Origin: Arenivirga flava
GTDB lineage: Bacteria > Actinomycetota > Actinomycetes > Actinomycetales > Microbacteriaceae
NCBI RefSeq assembly: GCF_030161575.1
Contig: NZ_BSUL01000001.1
Location: 2,027,809 to 2,091,808 of the forward strand
Direction of reading: 5' to 3'
DNA length: 64,000 bases
Below the pieces are notes generated by a model. The model did not search any database. It was not told the origin of the DNA and was given only the letters and a program-made list of their open reading frames with translations. Both the position numbers and the translations under genes were made by a program. Shown here piece after piece: positions 54,904-64,000 of this stretch. The stretch's first letter is position 1. Every line of letters begins with the position of its first letter.

Positions 54904-57207
54904 GTGAGCACCCACATCCACACCGCCGATACCGTCGAGAACGCCATCGCGACGCCCGACAAGCACCAGCCGTACGACGCGCTCGGGTTGAAGGACGACG
55001 AGTACGCGAAGATCCGGGAGATCCTGGGCCGGCGTCCCACGAGCGGCGAGCTCGCCATGTACTCGGTGATGTGGAGCGAGCACTGCTCGTACAAGTCGAG
55101 CAAGAAGTACCTGCGCCAGTTCGGCCAGAAGGTCTCGCCGGAGATGTCGAAGAACCTCATGGTCGGCATGGGCGAGAACGCGGGCGTCATCGACGTCGGC
55201 GAGGGCTGGGCCGTGACCTTCAAGATCGAGAGCCACAACCACCCCTCCTACGTGGAGCCGTTCCAGGGCGCCGCGACCGGCGTCGGCGGCATCGTGCGGG
55301 ACATCATCTCGATGGGCGCACGCCCCGTCGCCGTCATGGACGCGCTGCGCTTCGGCGCCATCGACCACCCCGACACCGCGCGCGTGGTGCCCGGCGTCGT
55401 GAGCGGCATCAGCTTCTACGGCAACTGCCTCGGCCTGCCGAACCTCGGCGGCGAGACCTACTTCGACCCCGTGTACCAGGCCAACCCGCTCGTCAACGCG
55501 CTCGCGGTGGGCGTGCTGCGGCACGAGGACCTGCACCTGGCCAACGCCCGCGGCGTGGGCAACAAGGTCGTGCTCTTCGGGGCGCGCACCGGCGGCGACG
55601 GCATCGGCGGCGCATCCATCCTCGCCTCCGACACCTTCGAGGAGGGCGGCCCCACCAAGCGCCCGGCCGTGCAGGTGGGCGACCCCTTCGCCGAGAAGGT
55701 GCTCATCGAGTGCTGCCTCGAGCTGTTCCAGCAGGACCTCGTCGAGGGCATCCAGGACCTCGGCGCGGCCGGCATCAGCTGCGCCACGAGCGAGCTCGCC
55801 TCGAACGGCGACGGCGGCATGTACATCCAGCTCGAGAAGGTGCTGCTGCGCGACCCCACGCTCACCGCCGAGGAGATCCTCATGTCGGAGAGCCAGGAGC
55901 GGATGATGGCGGTCGTCCGCCCCGAGAAGCTCGAGGCCTTCCTTGAGGTCGTCGGCAAGTGGGAGGTCGAGACGAGCGTGCTCGGCGAGGTCACCGACAC
56001 CGGCCGCCTCATCATCGACCACCACGGCGAGCGCATCGTCGACGTCGACCCGCGCACCGTCGCCGTCGACGGCCCCGTCTACGACCGGCCCGTGGTCTAC
56101 CCGGCGTGGCTCGACGCGCTGCAGGCGGACTCCGCATCCGCTCTGCCGCGTGCGACCGACGGCGCCGAGCTCAAGGAGCAGGCACTGCGCCTCATCGGCA
56201 GCGCCAACCTGGGCGACAAGAGCTGGATCACGAACCAGTACGACCACTACGTGCTGGGCAACACGGCCCTGAGCTTCCCGGACGACGCGGGCATGATCCG
56301 CGTCGACGACTCGACGGGTCTGGGCGTCGCCATCGCGACCGACGCCAACGGCCGCTACTGCCAGCTCGACCCCTACGCGGGCGCGCAGCTGGCCCTGGCC
56401 GAGGCCTACCGCAACGTGGCGAGCACCGGCGCCGTGCCGGCGGCGGTCAGCGACTGCCTGAACTTCGGCAGCCCCGAGAACCCCGAGGTCATGTGGCAGT
56501 TCTCGCAGGCCGTCGAGGGCCTGTCGGACGCCTGCCTCGAGCTGGGCGTGCCCGTCACCGGCGGCAACGTGAGCTTCTACAACCAGACCGCCGACGTGCC
56601 GATCCACCCGACCCCCGTGGTCGCTGTGCTCGGCACCATCGACGACGTGGCGCGCCGACTGCCCTCGGGCTGGCAGGACGCGGGAGAGAACCTCTACCTG
56701 CTCGGCACCACCGCGCTCGAGCTCGACGGCTCGGCGTGGGCCGGTGTGATCCACGGTCACCTCGGCGGTCTGCCGCCGAAGGTCGACCTCGCCGGTGAGA
56801 AGGCGCTCGCGGGTCTGCTCGCGGCGGCCGCGCACGAGGGCCTCGCCACGAGCGCCCACGACCTCGCCGACGGCGGTCTCGCGCAGGCCGTGTCCGAGGC
56901 CGTGCTGCGCTTCGGCGTCGGTGCCCGCATCTGGCTCGGCGAGGTGCAGGAGCGCGACGGCGTCGATGCCGCGACCGCGCTGTTCAGCGAGTCGACCGGC
57001 CGCGTGCTGGTGAGCGTCGCACGCGAGGACGACGTCAAGTTCCTCGGCCTCGCCGAGGGTCGCGGCGTGCCCGTGCTGCGCATCGGCGTCACCGACGACA
57101 GCGGCGAGCTCGAGGTGCAGGACCTCTACACCGCGTCGATCGATGAGCTGCGGACCGCGCATCGCGCCCCGCTGAGCCAGCACTTCGGCGCGGTCGTGGG
57201 GCAGTGA
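54904..57207 (+). CDS. purL: Phosphoribosylformylglycinamidine synthase large subunit
   Basis: 767 residues, start GTG 54904 with AGGAG 6 nt upstream. Small-type PurL that needs PurS and PurQ (39298-40253). Duplicated AIR-synthase-like halves: [72 protein letters not shown], then the second half with [20 protein letters not shown] and [14 protein letters not shown]. Transcribed alone. Confidence 0.98.
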   Translation: MSTHIHTADTVENAIATPDKHQPYDALGLKDDEYAKIREILGRRPTSGELAMYSVMWSEHCSYKSSKKYLRQFGQKVSPEMSKNLMVGMGENAGVIDVGEGWAVTFKIESHNHPSYVEPFQGAATGVGGIVRDIISMGARPVAVMDALRFGAIDHPDTARVVPGVVSGISFYGNCLGLPNLGGETYFDPVYQANPLVNALAVGVLRHEDLHLANARGVGNKVVLFGARTGGDGIGGASILASDTFEEGGPTKRPAVQVGDPFAEKVLIECCLELFQQDLVEGIQDLGAAGISCATSELASNGDGGMYIQLEKVLLRDPTLTAEEILMSESQERMMAVVRPEKLEAFLEVVGKWEVETSVLGEVTDTGRLIIDHHGERIVDVDPRTVAVDGPVYDRPVVYPAWLDALQADSASALPRATDGAELKEQALRLIGSANLGDKSWITNQYDHYVLGNTALSFPDDAGMIRVDDSTGLGVAIATDANGRYCQLDPYAGAQLALAEAYRNVASTGAVPAAVSDCLNFGSPENPEVMWQFSQAVEGLSDACLELGVPVTGGNVSFYNQTADVPIHPTPVVAVLGTIDDVARRLPSGWQDAGENLYLLGTTALELDGSAWAGVIHGHLGGLPPKVDLAGEKALAGLLAAAAHEGLATSAHDLADGGLAQAVSEAVLRFGVGARIWLGEVQERDGVDAATALFSESTGRVLVSVAREDDVKFLGLAEGRGVPVLRIGVTDDSGELEVQDLYTASIDELRTAHRAPLSQHFGAVVGQ

Positions 57208-57241
57208 CGCCAGCGTTCGACAGCACCGCGAGCGGATGCAC

Positions 57242-57275
57242 GAGGGCCGGGCGGAGGGGACTCCGCCCGGCCCTC
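57242..57275. terminator. Bidirectional terminator after purL
   Basis: GAGGGCCGGGCGGAG, loop GGGA, then the exact complement CTCCGCCCGGCCCTC. Between convergent purL and the EamA gene. Confidence 0.92.
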
Positions 57276-57306
57276 CGCGCATCCGGTCGTCGGATGCGGC
57301 GCCGCG

Positions 57307-58227
57307 TCAGCTCGCGGCCGGCGGCACCGCCTCCTGCGGCCGCCGGCGCAGCGTGAGCCGCCCCTGCGCGAGGAGGATGCCGAGGAACACGACGAGCGCG
57401 CCGACCGGCTCGTTCCAGTGCAGGCTCTCACCGAGCACGAGGATGCCGAGCAGCACACCGACGACGGGCGTGATGTAGGTGACCATCGACGCCCGGGTCG
57501 GGCCCCAGGCGCGCACGGTGTTCTGGTTCCAGATGTACGCGACGCCCGTGCCGATGCAGCCGAGCGCGAGCATGCTGAGCACCACCGGCCAGCTCAGCTC
57601 GATCGGCGCGACGGCGATCACCGGGGTGAGCAGCAGGGCGAGCACGGCGCCCAGGCCGATGTTCATGAACGAGAACGCGAGCGCGCTCACCCCGGTGTCG
57701 GCGAGGAAGCGGCGCATGTAGCCGAAGCTGAAGCCGTAGCTGGCGGTGGCGCCGAGCAGGGCGAGCTGCGCGAGCAGGGCCTGCGAGAAGTCCAGCCCCT
57801 GCCACGGGGCGATGATGACCATGACGCCGAGGATGCCGGTGAGCACCCCGGCCAGCTGCGCGCGCGTGAGCTGCTCGACCCGGAACGCGAGGCCGGCCAT
57901 GACCACCGTCATGATCGGGGTCGTGGCGTTGTAGACCGCGCCGAGGCCGGACGCGACGTGCTGCTGCGCCCAGGCGAAGAGCAGGTACGGCACCACGCAG
58001 TAGCTCACCGCGAGCACGGCCATGTGCGCCCAGACCCTGCCGAAGCGGGGCAGACGGTCGCGGCGGATGAGCACGATGACGCCGAGGGTGAGGGCGCCCA
58101 GCACGAGGCGGCCCCACGCGACCTGACCGGGGGCGAGGCCCTCGAGGGCGACCTTCATGAACAGGAAGCTGGAGCCCCAGACGAGCCCCAGCACCGCGAA
58201 CTGGAGGCCGACGAGACGATGCTGCAC
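57307..58227 (-). CDS. EamA-family drug/metabolite exporter (DMT superfamily)
   Basis: 306 residues, ATG 58227. Ten TMs in two EamA repeats (FAVLGLVWGSSFLFMKVALE; TPVVGVLLGILVLGESLHWN). Exports small metabolites; substrate unknown. The next gene downstream on the opposite strand is purL. Confidence 0.92.
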   Translation of the reverse strand: MQHRLVGLQFAVLGLVWGSSFLFMKVALEGLAPGQVAWGRLVLGALTLGVIVLIRRDRLPRFGRVWAHMAVLAVSYCVVPYLLFAWAQQHVASGLGAVYNATTPIMTVVMAGLAFRVEQLTRAQLAGVLTGILGVMVIIAPWQGLDFSQALLAQLALLGATASYGFSFGYMRRFLADTGVSALAFSFMNIGLGAVLALLLTPVIAVAPIELSWPVVLSMLALGCIGTGVAYIWNQNTVRAWGPTRASMVTYITPVVGVLLGILVLGESLHWNEPVGALVVFLGILLAQGRLTLRRRPQEAVPPAAS

Positions 58228-58301
58228 CGGGCGAGCGTATCGCTGGCCGGGGACGCTGCGGCGGTCGAGCGGATGCGATGGCCGGGAAGCGCCGGTCGTT
58301 G

Positions 58302-58601
58302 TCAGTCGGCGGCGGATCCGCTCGCGATGCGCTCGTGGTGGTGGATGACCTCGGCGACGATGAAGCCCAGGAACTTCTCCGCGAAGGCGGGATCGAGGTG
58401 CGACTCGACGGCGAGCGCGCGGAGCCGCTCGATCTGGACGCGCTCGCGGTCGGGGTCGGAGGCGGGCAGGCCGGTGGTGGCCTTGAGCTCGCCCACCTGC
58501 TGGGTGATCTTGAAGCGCTCGGCGAGCATGTGCACGAGGGCGGCGTCGATGTTGTCGATGCTGCGGCGCAGGGCGAGGAGCTGCTCCTGGCTGTCGCTCA
58601 T
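58302..58601 (-). CDS. Chorismate mutase (AroQ fold)
   Basis: 99 residues, ATG 58601. All-helical AroQ domain: LRRSIDNIDAALVHMLAERF then KITQQVGELKATTGLPASDP, with the Arg, Lys and Glu/Gln positions of the active site, then the C-terminal helix EKFLGFIVAEVIHHHERIA. Converts chorismate to prephenate. Monofunctional and short; in actinobacteria such forms often work in complex with DAHP synthase. Confidence 0.93.
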   Translation of the reverse strand: MSDSQEQLLALRRSIDNIDAALVHMLAERFKITQQVGELKATTGLPASDPDRERVQIERLRALAVESHLDPAFAEKFLGFIVAEVIHHHERIASGSAAD

Positions 58602-58686
58602 GGGCGGGCCTTCCGGTCGCTGTCGTGGGGTGGCTCCGATCCTAGCGATCGGGCCTCGCGGCGGGCGGGCAGCGGATGCGGGCGGA

Positions 58687-60237
58687 TCAGCGGCGCGCAG
58701 CGGAAGCCGGGTCCGCCGCATCCGCCTCGTCGACGGCCGCGAGGACGCCCGCCTCGTGCACGACCACGCGGACTGGGAGAGATGCCGGCGCATCCGACGC
58801 CACCGTCACGGGCACCGACAGCGCGCCGGCGCTCGATGCGTCGATGCGCTGGGCGGCGCACTCCACGGCGTCGCCGTCCTCGGCGCACGTCCAGTCCTCG
58901 GCGCCGAGCGGGCGGCCGGCGTCGAGCCGGACGCCGCGCGGCAGCGTCGTCCGCGCGGTCACCTCGCCCGCCGCGCCGCCGGCGTTCCCGAACTCGATCA
59001 GCAGCTGGCCGGCGACCCCGGGCCGCAGCGCTGCCGTCGTGCGCACGGCCGCGGTGAGCCGCGGCGGCCCCGACGCACCGGGTCCCCCGTCCTGCGGAGT
59101 CTCCGCACTCCCCTCGCCGGCCGTGGTCGTCCCGTCCGCTGCGGTGCCGGCGCTCGAGGTCGCCTCGCCGGTGGCGGACGGGCCCTCGATCCGCTGCACC
59201 GCGGCCCACGTGCCGACACCGATCCCGCCGAGCCCGAGCGCCAACGCGAGCACGAACGCCGGCACGCCGAGGCCGTGGAGCGCGGGCGCGGCGCCATTCG
59301 CGATGCCGGGGACGTCGCCCACCGCGACCGTGTCCGGACCGCCCGATGCGCCGCCCGGCGACCCGGCCGTGGCGCTGCTGGGGCCACCCACCGCATCCGC
59401 TGTCCCGACGCGCCCTCCCCCGCCGGATGCGACCGTCGCGGCGGCCGCATCGCCGCCGACGAGCGACGGCAGCGCGCCCGTGGCGGCGCCGCCGAGCACG
59501 AGCGGCGCCACGACGGCGCGCAGGCCGTGGCCGACGTCGCGCAGCTCGGCGAGCACGCGCGAGCAGGGCGCGCATCCGCTCACGTGGGCCTCGACCCGCC
59601 TGCGGTCGCGACGCGCCCCGCGCCCGCGGGCATGCGCGCCGAGCAGTTCGGAGATCTCCCGGCATGCGGGATCCCCCGCCTGCCGGGCGACGTGCTGCTG
59701 CAGGTACTGCTGGCGCAGGCCCTCACGAGCGCGGTACGCCAGCGCGGAGACGCCGGCCGCGTTCAGACCGAGGATGGGCCCGACCGCGGCCGGGCTCATC
59801 CGCTCGACCTCGACGTGCCAGAGCACGGCCCGCCAGCGCTCCGGCAGCGCGAGGTACGCCTTGCCGACGACCTCGCGCTCGAAGGCGTCGAGGGCCTCGT
59901 CGCTGTGCGGCGCGGGGCGGTCGAGCTCGTCGAGCAGGCCCGCGGAGCGCGTCCTGGCCTTGGATCGCGCGCGCTCCGCGGCGAGGCGGCGCACCGCGGT
60001 GTACAGGTACGCGCGCAGGGCGACGTCCGGCCCGCCGCCGGAGCGCAGCACCCGGTAGGTGCGGGCGAAGGCCTCCGCGGCGAGGTCGTCGGCGGCGATC
60101 GGATCGCGGGAGTACGCCCTCGCGACGGCGGTGACGGCGGTTCCATGCCGGCTGAAGATCGCGCCGAGAGCGCTGGTGTCGCCGGTGCGGGCCAGGATGA
60201 TCAGCTCCGCATCGCTCGACTCGACTGCTGCGCGCAT
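58687..60237 (-). CDS. ECF sigma factor fused to zinc-finger anti-sigma-like, TM and extracytoplasmic domains
   Basis: 516 residues from ATG 60237. Residues 10-100 hold sigma region 2 (ALGAIFSRHGTAVTAVARAY, AEAFARTYRVLRSG). Residues 115-175 hold region 4 (YLALPERWRAVLWHVEVERM, SPAAVGPILGLNAAGVSALA, YRAREGLRQQYLQ). Residues 192-226 resemble a zinc-binding anti-sigma motif (Cys...His...CAPC: ACREISELLGAH, VEAHVSGCAPCSRVL). A Gly/Ala/Ser-rich linker, one TM (VPAFVLALALGLGGIGVG, about 325-345) and an extracytoplasmic beta-domain (about 380-500) follow. A sigma factor tethered to its own sensor: release would need proteolysis or signalling through the TM. Confidence 0.85.
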   Translation of the reverse strand: MRAAVESSDAELIILARTGDTSALGAIFSRHGTAVTAVARAYSRDPIAADDLAAEAFARTYRVLRSGGGPDVALRAYLYTAVRRLAAERARSKARTRSAGLLDELDRPAPHSDEALDAFEREVVGKAYLALPERWRAVLWHVEVERMSPAAVGPILGLNAAGVSALAYRAREGLRQQYLQQHVARQAGDPACREISELLGAHARGRGARRDRRRVEAHVSGCAPCSRVLAELRDVGHGLRAVVAPLVLGGAATGALPSLVGGDAAAATVASGGGGRVGTADAVGGPSSATAGSPGGASGGPDTVAVGDVPGIANGAAPALHGLGVPAFVLALALGLGGIGVGTWAAVQRIEGPSATGEATSSAGTAADGTTTAGEGSAETPQDGGPGASGPPRLTAAVRTTAALRPGVAGQLLIEFGNAGGAAGEVTARTTLPRGVRLDAGRPLGAEDWTCAEDGDAVECAAQRIDASSAGALSVPVTVASDAPASLPVRVVVHEAGVLAAVDEADAADPASAARR

Positions 60238-60396
60238 GAACTGATGCCTCGTTCCCCGGCGAGCCAACCATCCCCGCCATCCGTTGGGGAAGCCCCCGAA
60301 GAAGGGCACTGTCCATCCCCGGCGCCGATGCGGGCGACAGGGCCCTCACCCTGCCCCGGGCCGGACCGCGGGACCGATGCCCGCTCGTGCGGGCCG

Positions 60397-61041
60397 TCAG
60401 TCGCGCGGGACGACCGGGCCGTCGACGGCAGCGAGCCTGCGCTCGAGACCGGCCCGCACATCCGGCCAGTCCTCGTCGATGATCGAGTGCACGGCCGCGT
60501 CGCGCCAGCTGCCATCGGCACGGCGGGCGTCGCGCCGCACGATGCCCTCGAATGTCGCACCGAGCTTGAGGATCGCGGCACGGGAACGGTCGTTGCGCGC
60601 ATCCGCCTGGATGCGCACCCGCCCGAAACCGCGGTCGAAGGCGAGGCCGAGCAGCAGCAGCTTCGCCTCGGGGTTGACCGCGCTGCCCCAGACGGCCGGG
60701 TCGTAGCCGGTCCAGCCGAGGTGCACGGCCTCGCGCTTCGGCTCGACGTCGGCCAGCGAGCTCGCCCCCACGAGGCGTCCGTCCGCCGGACCTCCGATCA
60801 GGCGGATCGCGAAGGTCAGCGCGCTGCCCTGCTGCGTGAACCCGGGGAAGTAGCCGAGGGCGAAGGCGGCGAACGCCCGCTCATCCGCTGGCAACCCGGC
60901 CGCGCCCCCTCCGTAGCCGCCCGCGAACACCTCCGGCCTGCCGAGCGCGCGCCAGAGCTCCGGCAGATCCGCCTCGACGAGGGGTTCGAGCCGCACGGAG
61001 CGACCCACCAGGCTGACGGATGCGGGCAGGCTGACGCTCAT
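60397..61041 (-). CDS. GNAT-family N-acetyltransferase (RimJ/RimL-like)
   Basis: 214 residues, ATG 61041. N-terminal RSVRLEPLVEADLPELWRAL, then the acetyl-CoA-binding region LLLLGLAFDRGFGRVRIQAD and ARNDRSRAAILKLGATFEGI with C-terminal RRDARRADGSWRDAAVHSII. Acetylates an amine, perhaps a protein N terminus or small molecule; target not predictable. Confidence 0.92.
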   Translation of the reverse strand: MSVSLPASVSLVGRSVRLEPLVEADLPELWRALGRPEVFAGGYGGGAAGLPADERAFAAFALGYFPGFTQQGSALTFAIRLIGGPADGRLVGASSLADVEPKREAVHLGWTGYDPAVWGSAVNPEAKLLLLGLAFDRGFGRVRIQADARNDRSRAAILKLGATFEGIVRRDARRADGSWRDAAVHSIIDEDWPDVRAGLERRLAAVDGPVVPRD

Positions 61042-61070
61042 CCCCTCATCCTGCCGTGCGGCGCCGGCAC

Positions 61071-61147
61071 TCTGCTTCGGGGCGCCTCAGCGACAACGGG
61101 GCGTGCGCGCGCATGCCCCGTTGTCGTCGAAGCGCCCAACCCTGAGG
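61071..61147. repeat. Palindromic repeat family R2, copy 2 (about 77 bp)
   Basis: Left GGGGCGCCTCAGCGACAACG pairs with right CGTTGTCGTCGAAGCGCCC; centre GGGGCGTGCGCGCGCATGCCCC. Matches the copy at 28852-28930 along its length, including the outer CCTGAGG. Confidence 0.75.
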
Positions 61148-61169
61148 CCGGAGGAGCGGGAGCGACGAA

Positions 61170-61195
61170 GGCGCCGCACCCGGAGGGGCGGCGCC
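61170..61195 (-). terminator. purA terminator hairpin
   Basis: GGCGCCGC (61170-61177) and GCGGCGCC (61188-61195) pair over a 10-nt loop, 15 bp after the purA stop on the minus strand. Confidence 0.7.
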
Positions 61196-61209
61196 TCCGA
61201 GGAGCGGGC

Positions 61210-62496
61210 TCAGCTCAGCAGGTCGTGGCGCTCCACGATCGCGTCGCGGGCGGCGCCGACGCCGATCGCGGAGATGCGCGATCCGCTCATCCGCTCGAGG
61301 GCCAGCACGTAGTCCTGCGCGTTCTGCGGCAGGTCCTCGAAGCGGCGCACGCCGGTGATGTCCTCGTCCCAGCCCGGGAACTCCTCGTAGATGGGCGTCG
61401 CGTGGTGGAAGTCCGACTGCGACACCGGCACCTCCTCGACGCGCTCGCCGTCGACGTCGTAGGCGACGCAGACCGGGATGGACTTCAGGCCGGTGAGCAC
61501 GTCGAGCTTGGTGAGCACGAAGTCGGTGACGCCGTTGATGCGCGCCGTGTAGCGGGCGATCGGGGCGTCGTACCAGCCGCAGCGGCGCGGGCGGCCCGTG
61601 GTGGTGCCGAACTCGTGGCCGTTCGAGCTGAGGAACTCGCCGAACTCGTCGAACAGCTCCGTGGGGAACGGGCCGGCGCCGACGCGGGTCGTGTACGCCT
61701 TGACGACGCCGATGACGCGGTCGATGCGGTTGGGGGCGATGCCCGACCCGGTGACGGCGCCGCCGGAGGTCGCGTTCGACGAGGTGACGAAGGGGTAGGT
61801 GCCGTGGTCGACGTCGAGCATGGTCGCCTGGCCGCCCTCGAAGAGCACCGTCTTGCCGTCCTCGAGTGCGCGGTGCAGCTCGAGTGCGGTGTCGGTGACC
61901 ATGGGGCGAAGGCGCTCGGCGTACTGCAGCAGATCGTTCACGACCTCGTCGACCGCGATCGCGCGGCGGTTGTAGACCTTCAGCAGCAGGTGGTTCTTGA
62001 CGTCGAGGGCACCCTCCACCTTCTGGCGCAGGATCGATTCGTCGAAGAGGTCCTGGATGCGGATGCCCACCCGGTTGATCTTGTCGGCGTACGCCGGCCC
62101 GATGCCGCGTCCGGTCGTGCCGATCTGTCGCTTGCCGAGGAAGCGCTCGGTGACCTTGTCGATGGTGCGGTGGTAGTGCGTGATGACGTGGGCGTTGGCG
62201 CTGACGCGCAGCTTCGACACGTCGACGCCGCGGGCGCTCAGCGCCTCGAGCTCGTGGAACAGCACCTCGATGTCGACGACGACGCCGTTCGAGATCACCG
62301 GGGTCACGCCCTCGGTGAGGATGCCGGAGGGCAGCAGGTGCAGCGCGTACTTCTCGTCGCCGATCACGACCGTGTGGCCGGCGTTGTTGCCGCCGTTGAA
62401 CTTGACGACGTAGTCGAGCCGGCTGCCGAGCAGGTCGGTCGCCTTGCCCTTGCCTTCATCGCCCCACTGGGCGCCGATCAGGACGACTGCGGGCAT
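61210..62496 (-). CDS. purA: Adenylosuccinate synthetase
   Basis: First step from IMP to AMP. 428 residues, ATG 62496. GTP/IMP motifs: [20 protein letters not shown] at the N terminus, [60 protein letters not shown] with SSNATSGG, and [13 protein letters not shown]. Transcribed alone, with its own terminator. Confidence 0.98.
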   Translation of the reverse strand: MPAVVLIGAQWGDEGKGKATDLLGSRLDYVVKFNGGNNAGHTVVIGDEKYALHLLPSGILTEGVTPVISNGVVVDIEVLFHELEALSARGVDVSKLRVSANAHVITHYHRTIDKVTERFLGKRQIGTTGRGIGPAYADKINRVGIRIQDLFDESILRQKVEGALDVKNHLLLKVYNRRAIAVDEVVNDLLQYAERLRPMVTDTALELHRALEDGKTVLFEGGQATMLDVDHGTYPFVTSSNATSGGAVTGSGIAPNRIDRVIGVVKAYTTRVGAGPFPTELFDEFGEFLSSNGHEFGTTTGRPRRCGWYDAPIARYTARINGVTDFVLTKLDVLTGLKSIPVCVAYDVDGERVEEVPVSQSDFHHATPIYEEFPGWDEDITGVRRFEDLPQNAQDYVLALERMSGSRISAIGVGAARDAIVERHDLLS

Positions 62497-62596
62497 GGGT
62501 TCTCCCCTTCGTAGCGGACGGGATTGCACCCCATCCTATCGAGACCTGCGGGAGGCCGGCCTCCCGGGTGGGATGCCGGCCTCCGAGCGGATGCGG

Positions 62597-63043
62597 TCAG
62601 GCCGCGCGACGCTCCACGCGCGGGATGCACTGCAGGTTCTCCTGCTCCACCGGGATCGTGCCGGACCACTCGGCCTCGGCGCCGCCCTCGACGCCGTCGA
62701 CGTTGATCTGCTGCAGGGCGACCGTCGCGCCGTCCTCGTCGAGCAGGCTCATGAAGATGCGGTAGCTCACCGTCTCCTCGGTCGGGTTGGTCACGGTGCC
62801 GCCGACGCTCCAGGCGCCGTCCTCGAGCACGCAGGTCGGCATGTCGAGGTCGGACCGCGCACCCGTCATGCCGTCCTCGTCGCCCGGGGTGTCGACGATG
62901 TCCGTGTACGTCTCGGGGGCCTCGGCCTCGCCCGAGGCGCTGGGGCTCGGGGTGGGCTCGGGGTCCGGGCCGGTGCAGCCCGTGAGGGCCAGGGCGAGCA
63001 CTCCGGCGGCCGCGAGGCCGGTGACGAGGTGGTGTCGCTTCAT
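62597..63043 (-). CDS. Small secreted lipoprotein (FxLYD-like domain)
   Basis: 148 residues from ATG 63043; lipobox LTGC with Cys 23 (KRHHLVTGLAAAGVLALALT). A Pro/Ser/Glu-rich linker precedes a beta-sandwich (DGAWSVGGTVTNPTEETVSY, RIFMSLLDEDGATVALQQIN) that resembles FxLYD domains. An alternative start at 63055 overlaps the stop of the upstream wall-protein gene by ATGA, which suggests coupling. Function unknown. Confidence 0.72.
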   Translation of the reverse strand: MKRHHLVTGLAAAGVLALALTGCTGPDPEPTPSPSASGEAEAPETYTDIVDTPGDEDGMTGARSDLDMPTCVLEDGAWSVGGTVTNPTEETVSYRIFMSLLDEDGATVALQQINVDGVEGGAEAEWSGTIPVEQENLQCIPRVERRAA

Positions 63044-63051
63044 GCTGATGA

Positions 63052-64000
63052 TCATTCCTTTCGACGCCGGACGACTCCGACGATGACGAGCACTGCTCCG
63101 AGCGCGAGGATGAGGAGCGCGATGACGATGAACAGCGTCACGTCGGCCCCCGTCCACGGTAGCCCGGGGATGACCGGACCGGGGGTTGCCGGGCCCTGGG
63201 TCGCACTGGGGGACGGCTGCGGGCTGGCGCCCGGCTCGGACGGCTGCGGGCTCGGCTCCGACGGCTGCGGGCTCGGCTCCGGCTCCGACGGCTGCGGGCT
63301 CGGCTCCGGCTCGACCGGCAGCGAGGGCAGCTGGATGCCGGTCGTGGCCTCCGCGGTCGCATCCGCCCCGGTGGCGGTGCCGGTTCCGGCGACGGCGGCA
63401 GAACCGCCGACCATCCGACCGGCCTGCTCCCCCGTGATGACGGTCTCCCGGACGATCACGACGCTCTCGCCCGGCAGCAGCACGCCCGGCCGGCTGGCGT
63501 CCGGCCAGGTGACCGTGAAGCCGTCCGTCAGCTCCTGCCCGTCGGCGAGCACGTCGCGCAGGTCGACGTCGCGCAGCGCCTGGGTGCCGTTGTTCGTGGC
63601 CGTGTAGGTCCACTGCAACACGTCGCCCGGGTAGCCGGGGCGTCCGTCCTGCACGGCGACGCCGATGGTCAGGCCGATGCTGGCGATGGTGGTCGGGATC
63701 GCCGTGGTCGCCTGCGCCTCGGCGGTCACGCGCTCGCCGCGGTGCTGGCCGACTGCCGTGGCGGTGTTGACGACCGCGCCGGCCGTTGCATCCGCTGCGC
63801 TCACCGGGTAGACCGCACTGGCCAGCAGCACCTCGTCGGGGGCGAGCACGCCTTCGGCGCCCGGCCACGCGACCTCCACCTCGACGCCCGCGAGCAGCGG
63901 GTCGTCGATGGAGACGTCGGTCAGCGTGAGGTTGCCGCTGTTGCGCAGCGCGAAGTCGTAGCGGACGGCCGGGCCGTCGGGTGCGCCGAGCTGCAGCGCG
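63052..64000 (-). CDS. Cell-wall-anchored DUF11-type repeat protein (N terminus outside the window)
   Basis: The frame is open to the window edge (ALQLGAPDGPAVRYDFALRN on entry). At least 316 residues. Two DUF11-like beta repeats (NSGNLTLTDVSIDDPLLAGV; ATNNGTQALRDVDLRDVLAD) are followed by a Pro-rich SPQPSEPEPSPQPSEP spacer and a classical sorting signal LPWTG, hydrophobic helix (TLFIVIALLILALGAVLVIV) and RRRKE. A surface protein displayed by sortase. The downstream lipoprotein gene overlaps or abuts its stop. Confidence 0.88.
   Translation of the reverse strand, partial: ALQLGAPDGPAVRYDFALRNSGNLTLTDVSIDDPLLAGVEVEVAWPGAEGVLAPDEVLLASAVYPVSAADATAGAVVNTATAVGQHRGERVTAEAQATTAIPTTIASIGLTIGVAVQDGRPGYPGDVLQWTYTATNNGTQALRDVDLRDVLADGQELTDGFTVTWPDASRPGVLLPGESVVIVRETVITGEQAGRMVGGSAAVAGTGTATGADATAEATTGIQLPSLPVEPEPSPQPSEPEPSPQPSEPSPQPSEPGASPQPSPSATQGPATPGPVIPGLPWTGADVTLFIVIALLILALGAVLVIVGVVRRRKE

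Noticed and set aside
57418..62514. Very long open frame (about 1,700 codons) on the plus strand over the EamA, chorismate mutase, sigma, GNAT and purA genes
   Set aside because: It is antisense to five genes with clear family motifs. High-GC DNA keeps such frames open, and the translation is low-complexity Arg/Ala/Glu/His.

Overview
The window is about 64 kb of very GC-rich DNA with dense gene packing, many GTG starts, short or absent 5' leaders, and families that are markers of Actinobacteria (DUF3073 at 2507-2713, the actinobacterial sterol-carrier-like protein at 15983-16366, DUF3817 at 40253-40717, DUF1593 at 31915-33576, and a PurA with the actinobacterial [10 protein letters not shown] variant). 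The gene content and the dispersed word GCATCCGCTC suggest Microbacteriaceae. That is an inference; I do not name a genus. I see no rRNA, tRNA, CRISPR array, prophage or autonomous transposon.

Layout. 1-726: end of dhaM (PTS-type dihydroxyacetone kinase). 757-8409: DUF1990 and flavoprotein pair, DUF3073, then a TetR regulator divergent from an efflux pair (MMPL transporter with a fused P-loop domain, plus a YhgE/Pip-like partner). 8647-9750: aromatic-acid-exporter-like gene broken by an amber codon. 9865-18464: purM, purF, a wall-anchored PAP2 phosphatase, small genes, purD, and a MerR regulator with the remnant of its glyoxalase-fold target. 18522-27787: a polyol (probably erythritol/threitol) utilisation locus with ABC transporter, two zinc dehydrogenases, SorC regulator and FGGY kinase. 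27854-33576: metallophosphatase, purC, APC permease, DUF1593 hydrolase. 34123-38987: aldo/keto reductase, MarR with ring-cleaving dioxygenase, a divergent glucose-6-phosphate dehydrogenase. 39298-40717: purS-purQ-DUF3817. 40792-45700: APC permease, and GntR divergent from MFS-esterase. 45762-51934: arabinoside utilisation (GH51, ABC transporter, LacI). 51966-64000: MscS channel, endonuclease-like gene, purL, EamA exporter, chorismate mutase, an ECF sigma/anti-sigma-like fusion, GNAT, purA, and a lipoprotein/LPXTG-protein pair.

Eight purine-synthesis genes (purM, F, D, C, S, Q, L, A) are spread through the window as small units separated by catabolic and transport genes. Several units share TAGACT or TAGGCT -10 boxes, and purD and purC look leaderless.

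Two features cut across the annotation. First, seven genes carry a single-base deletion, usually in or next to a short G/C run, and each regains a full-length family-typical protein when one base is restored. This looks like consensus-sequence error rather than decay. Second, the intergenic spaces hold several families of short palindromic repeats of fixed length: 56 bp (4 copies), 91 bp (3 copies), about 78 bp (2), 60 bp (2 structurally alike) and 54 bp (2), plus a 57-bp single copy with tandem arrays. No REP-type transposase is in the window to explain them. They are the main candidate here for an undescribed element system.
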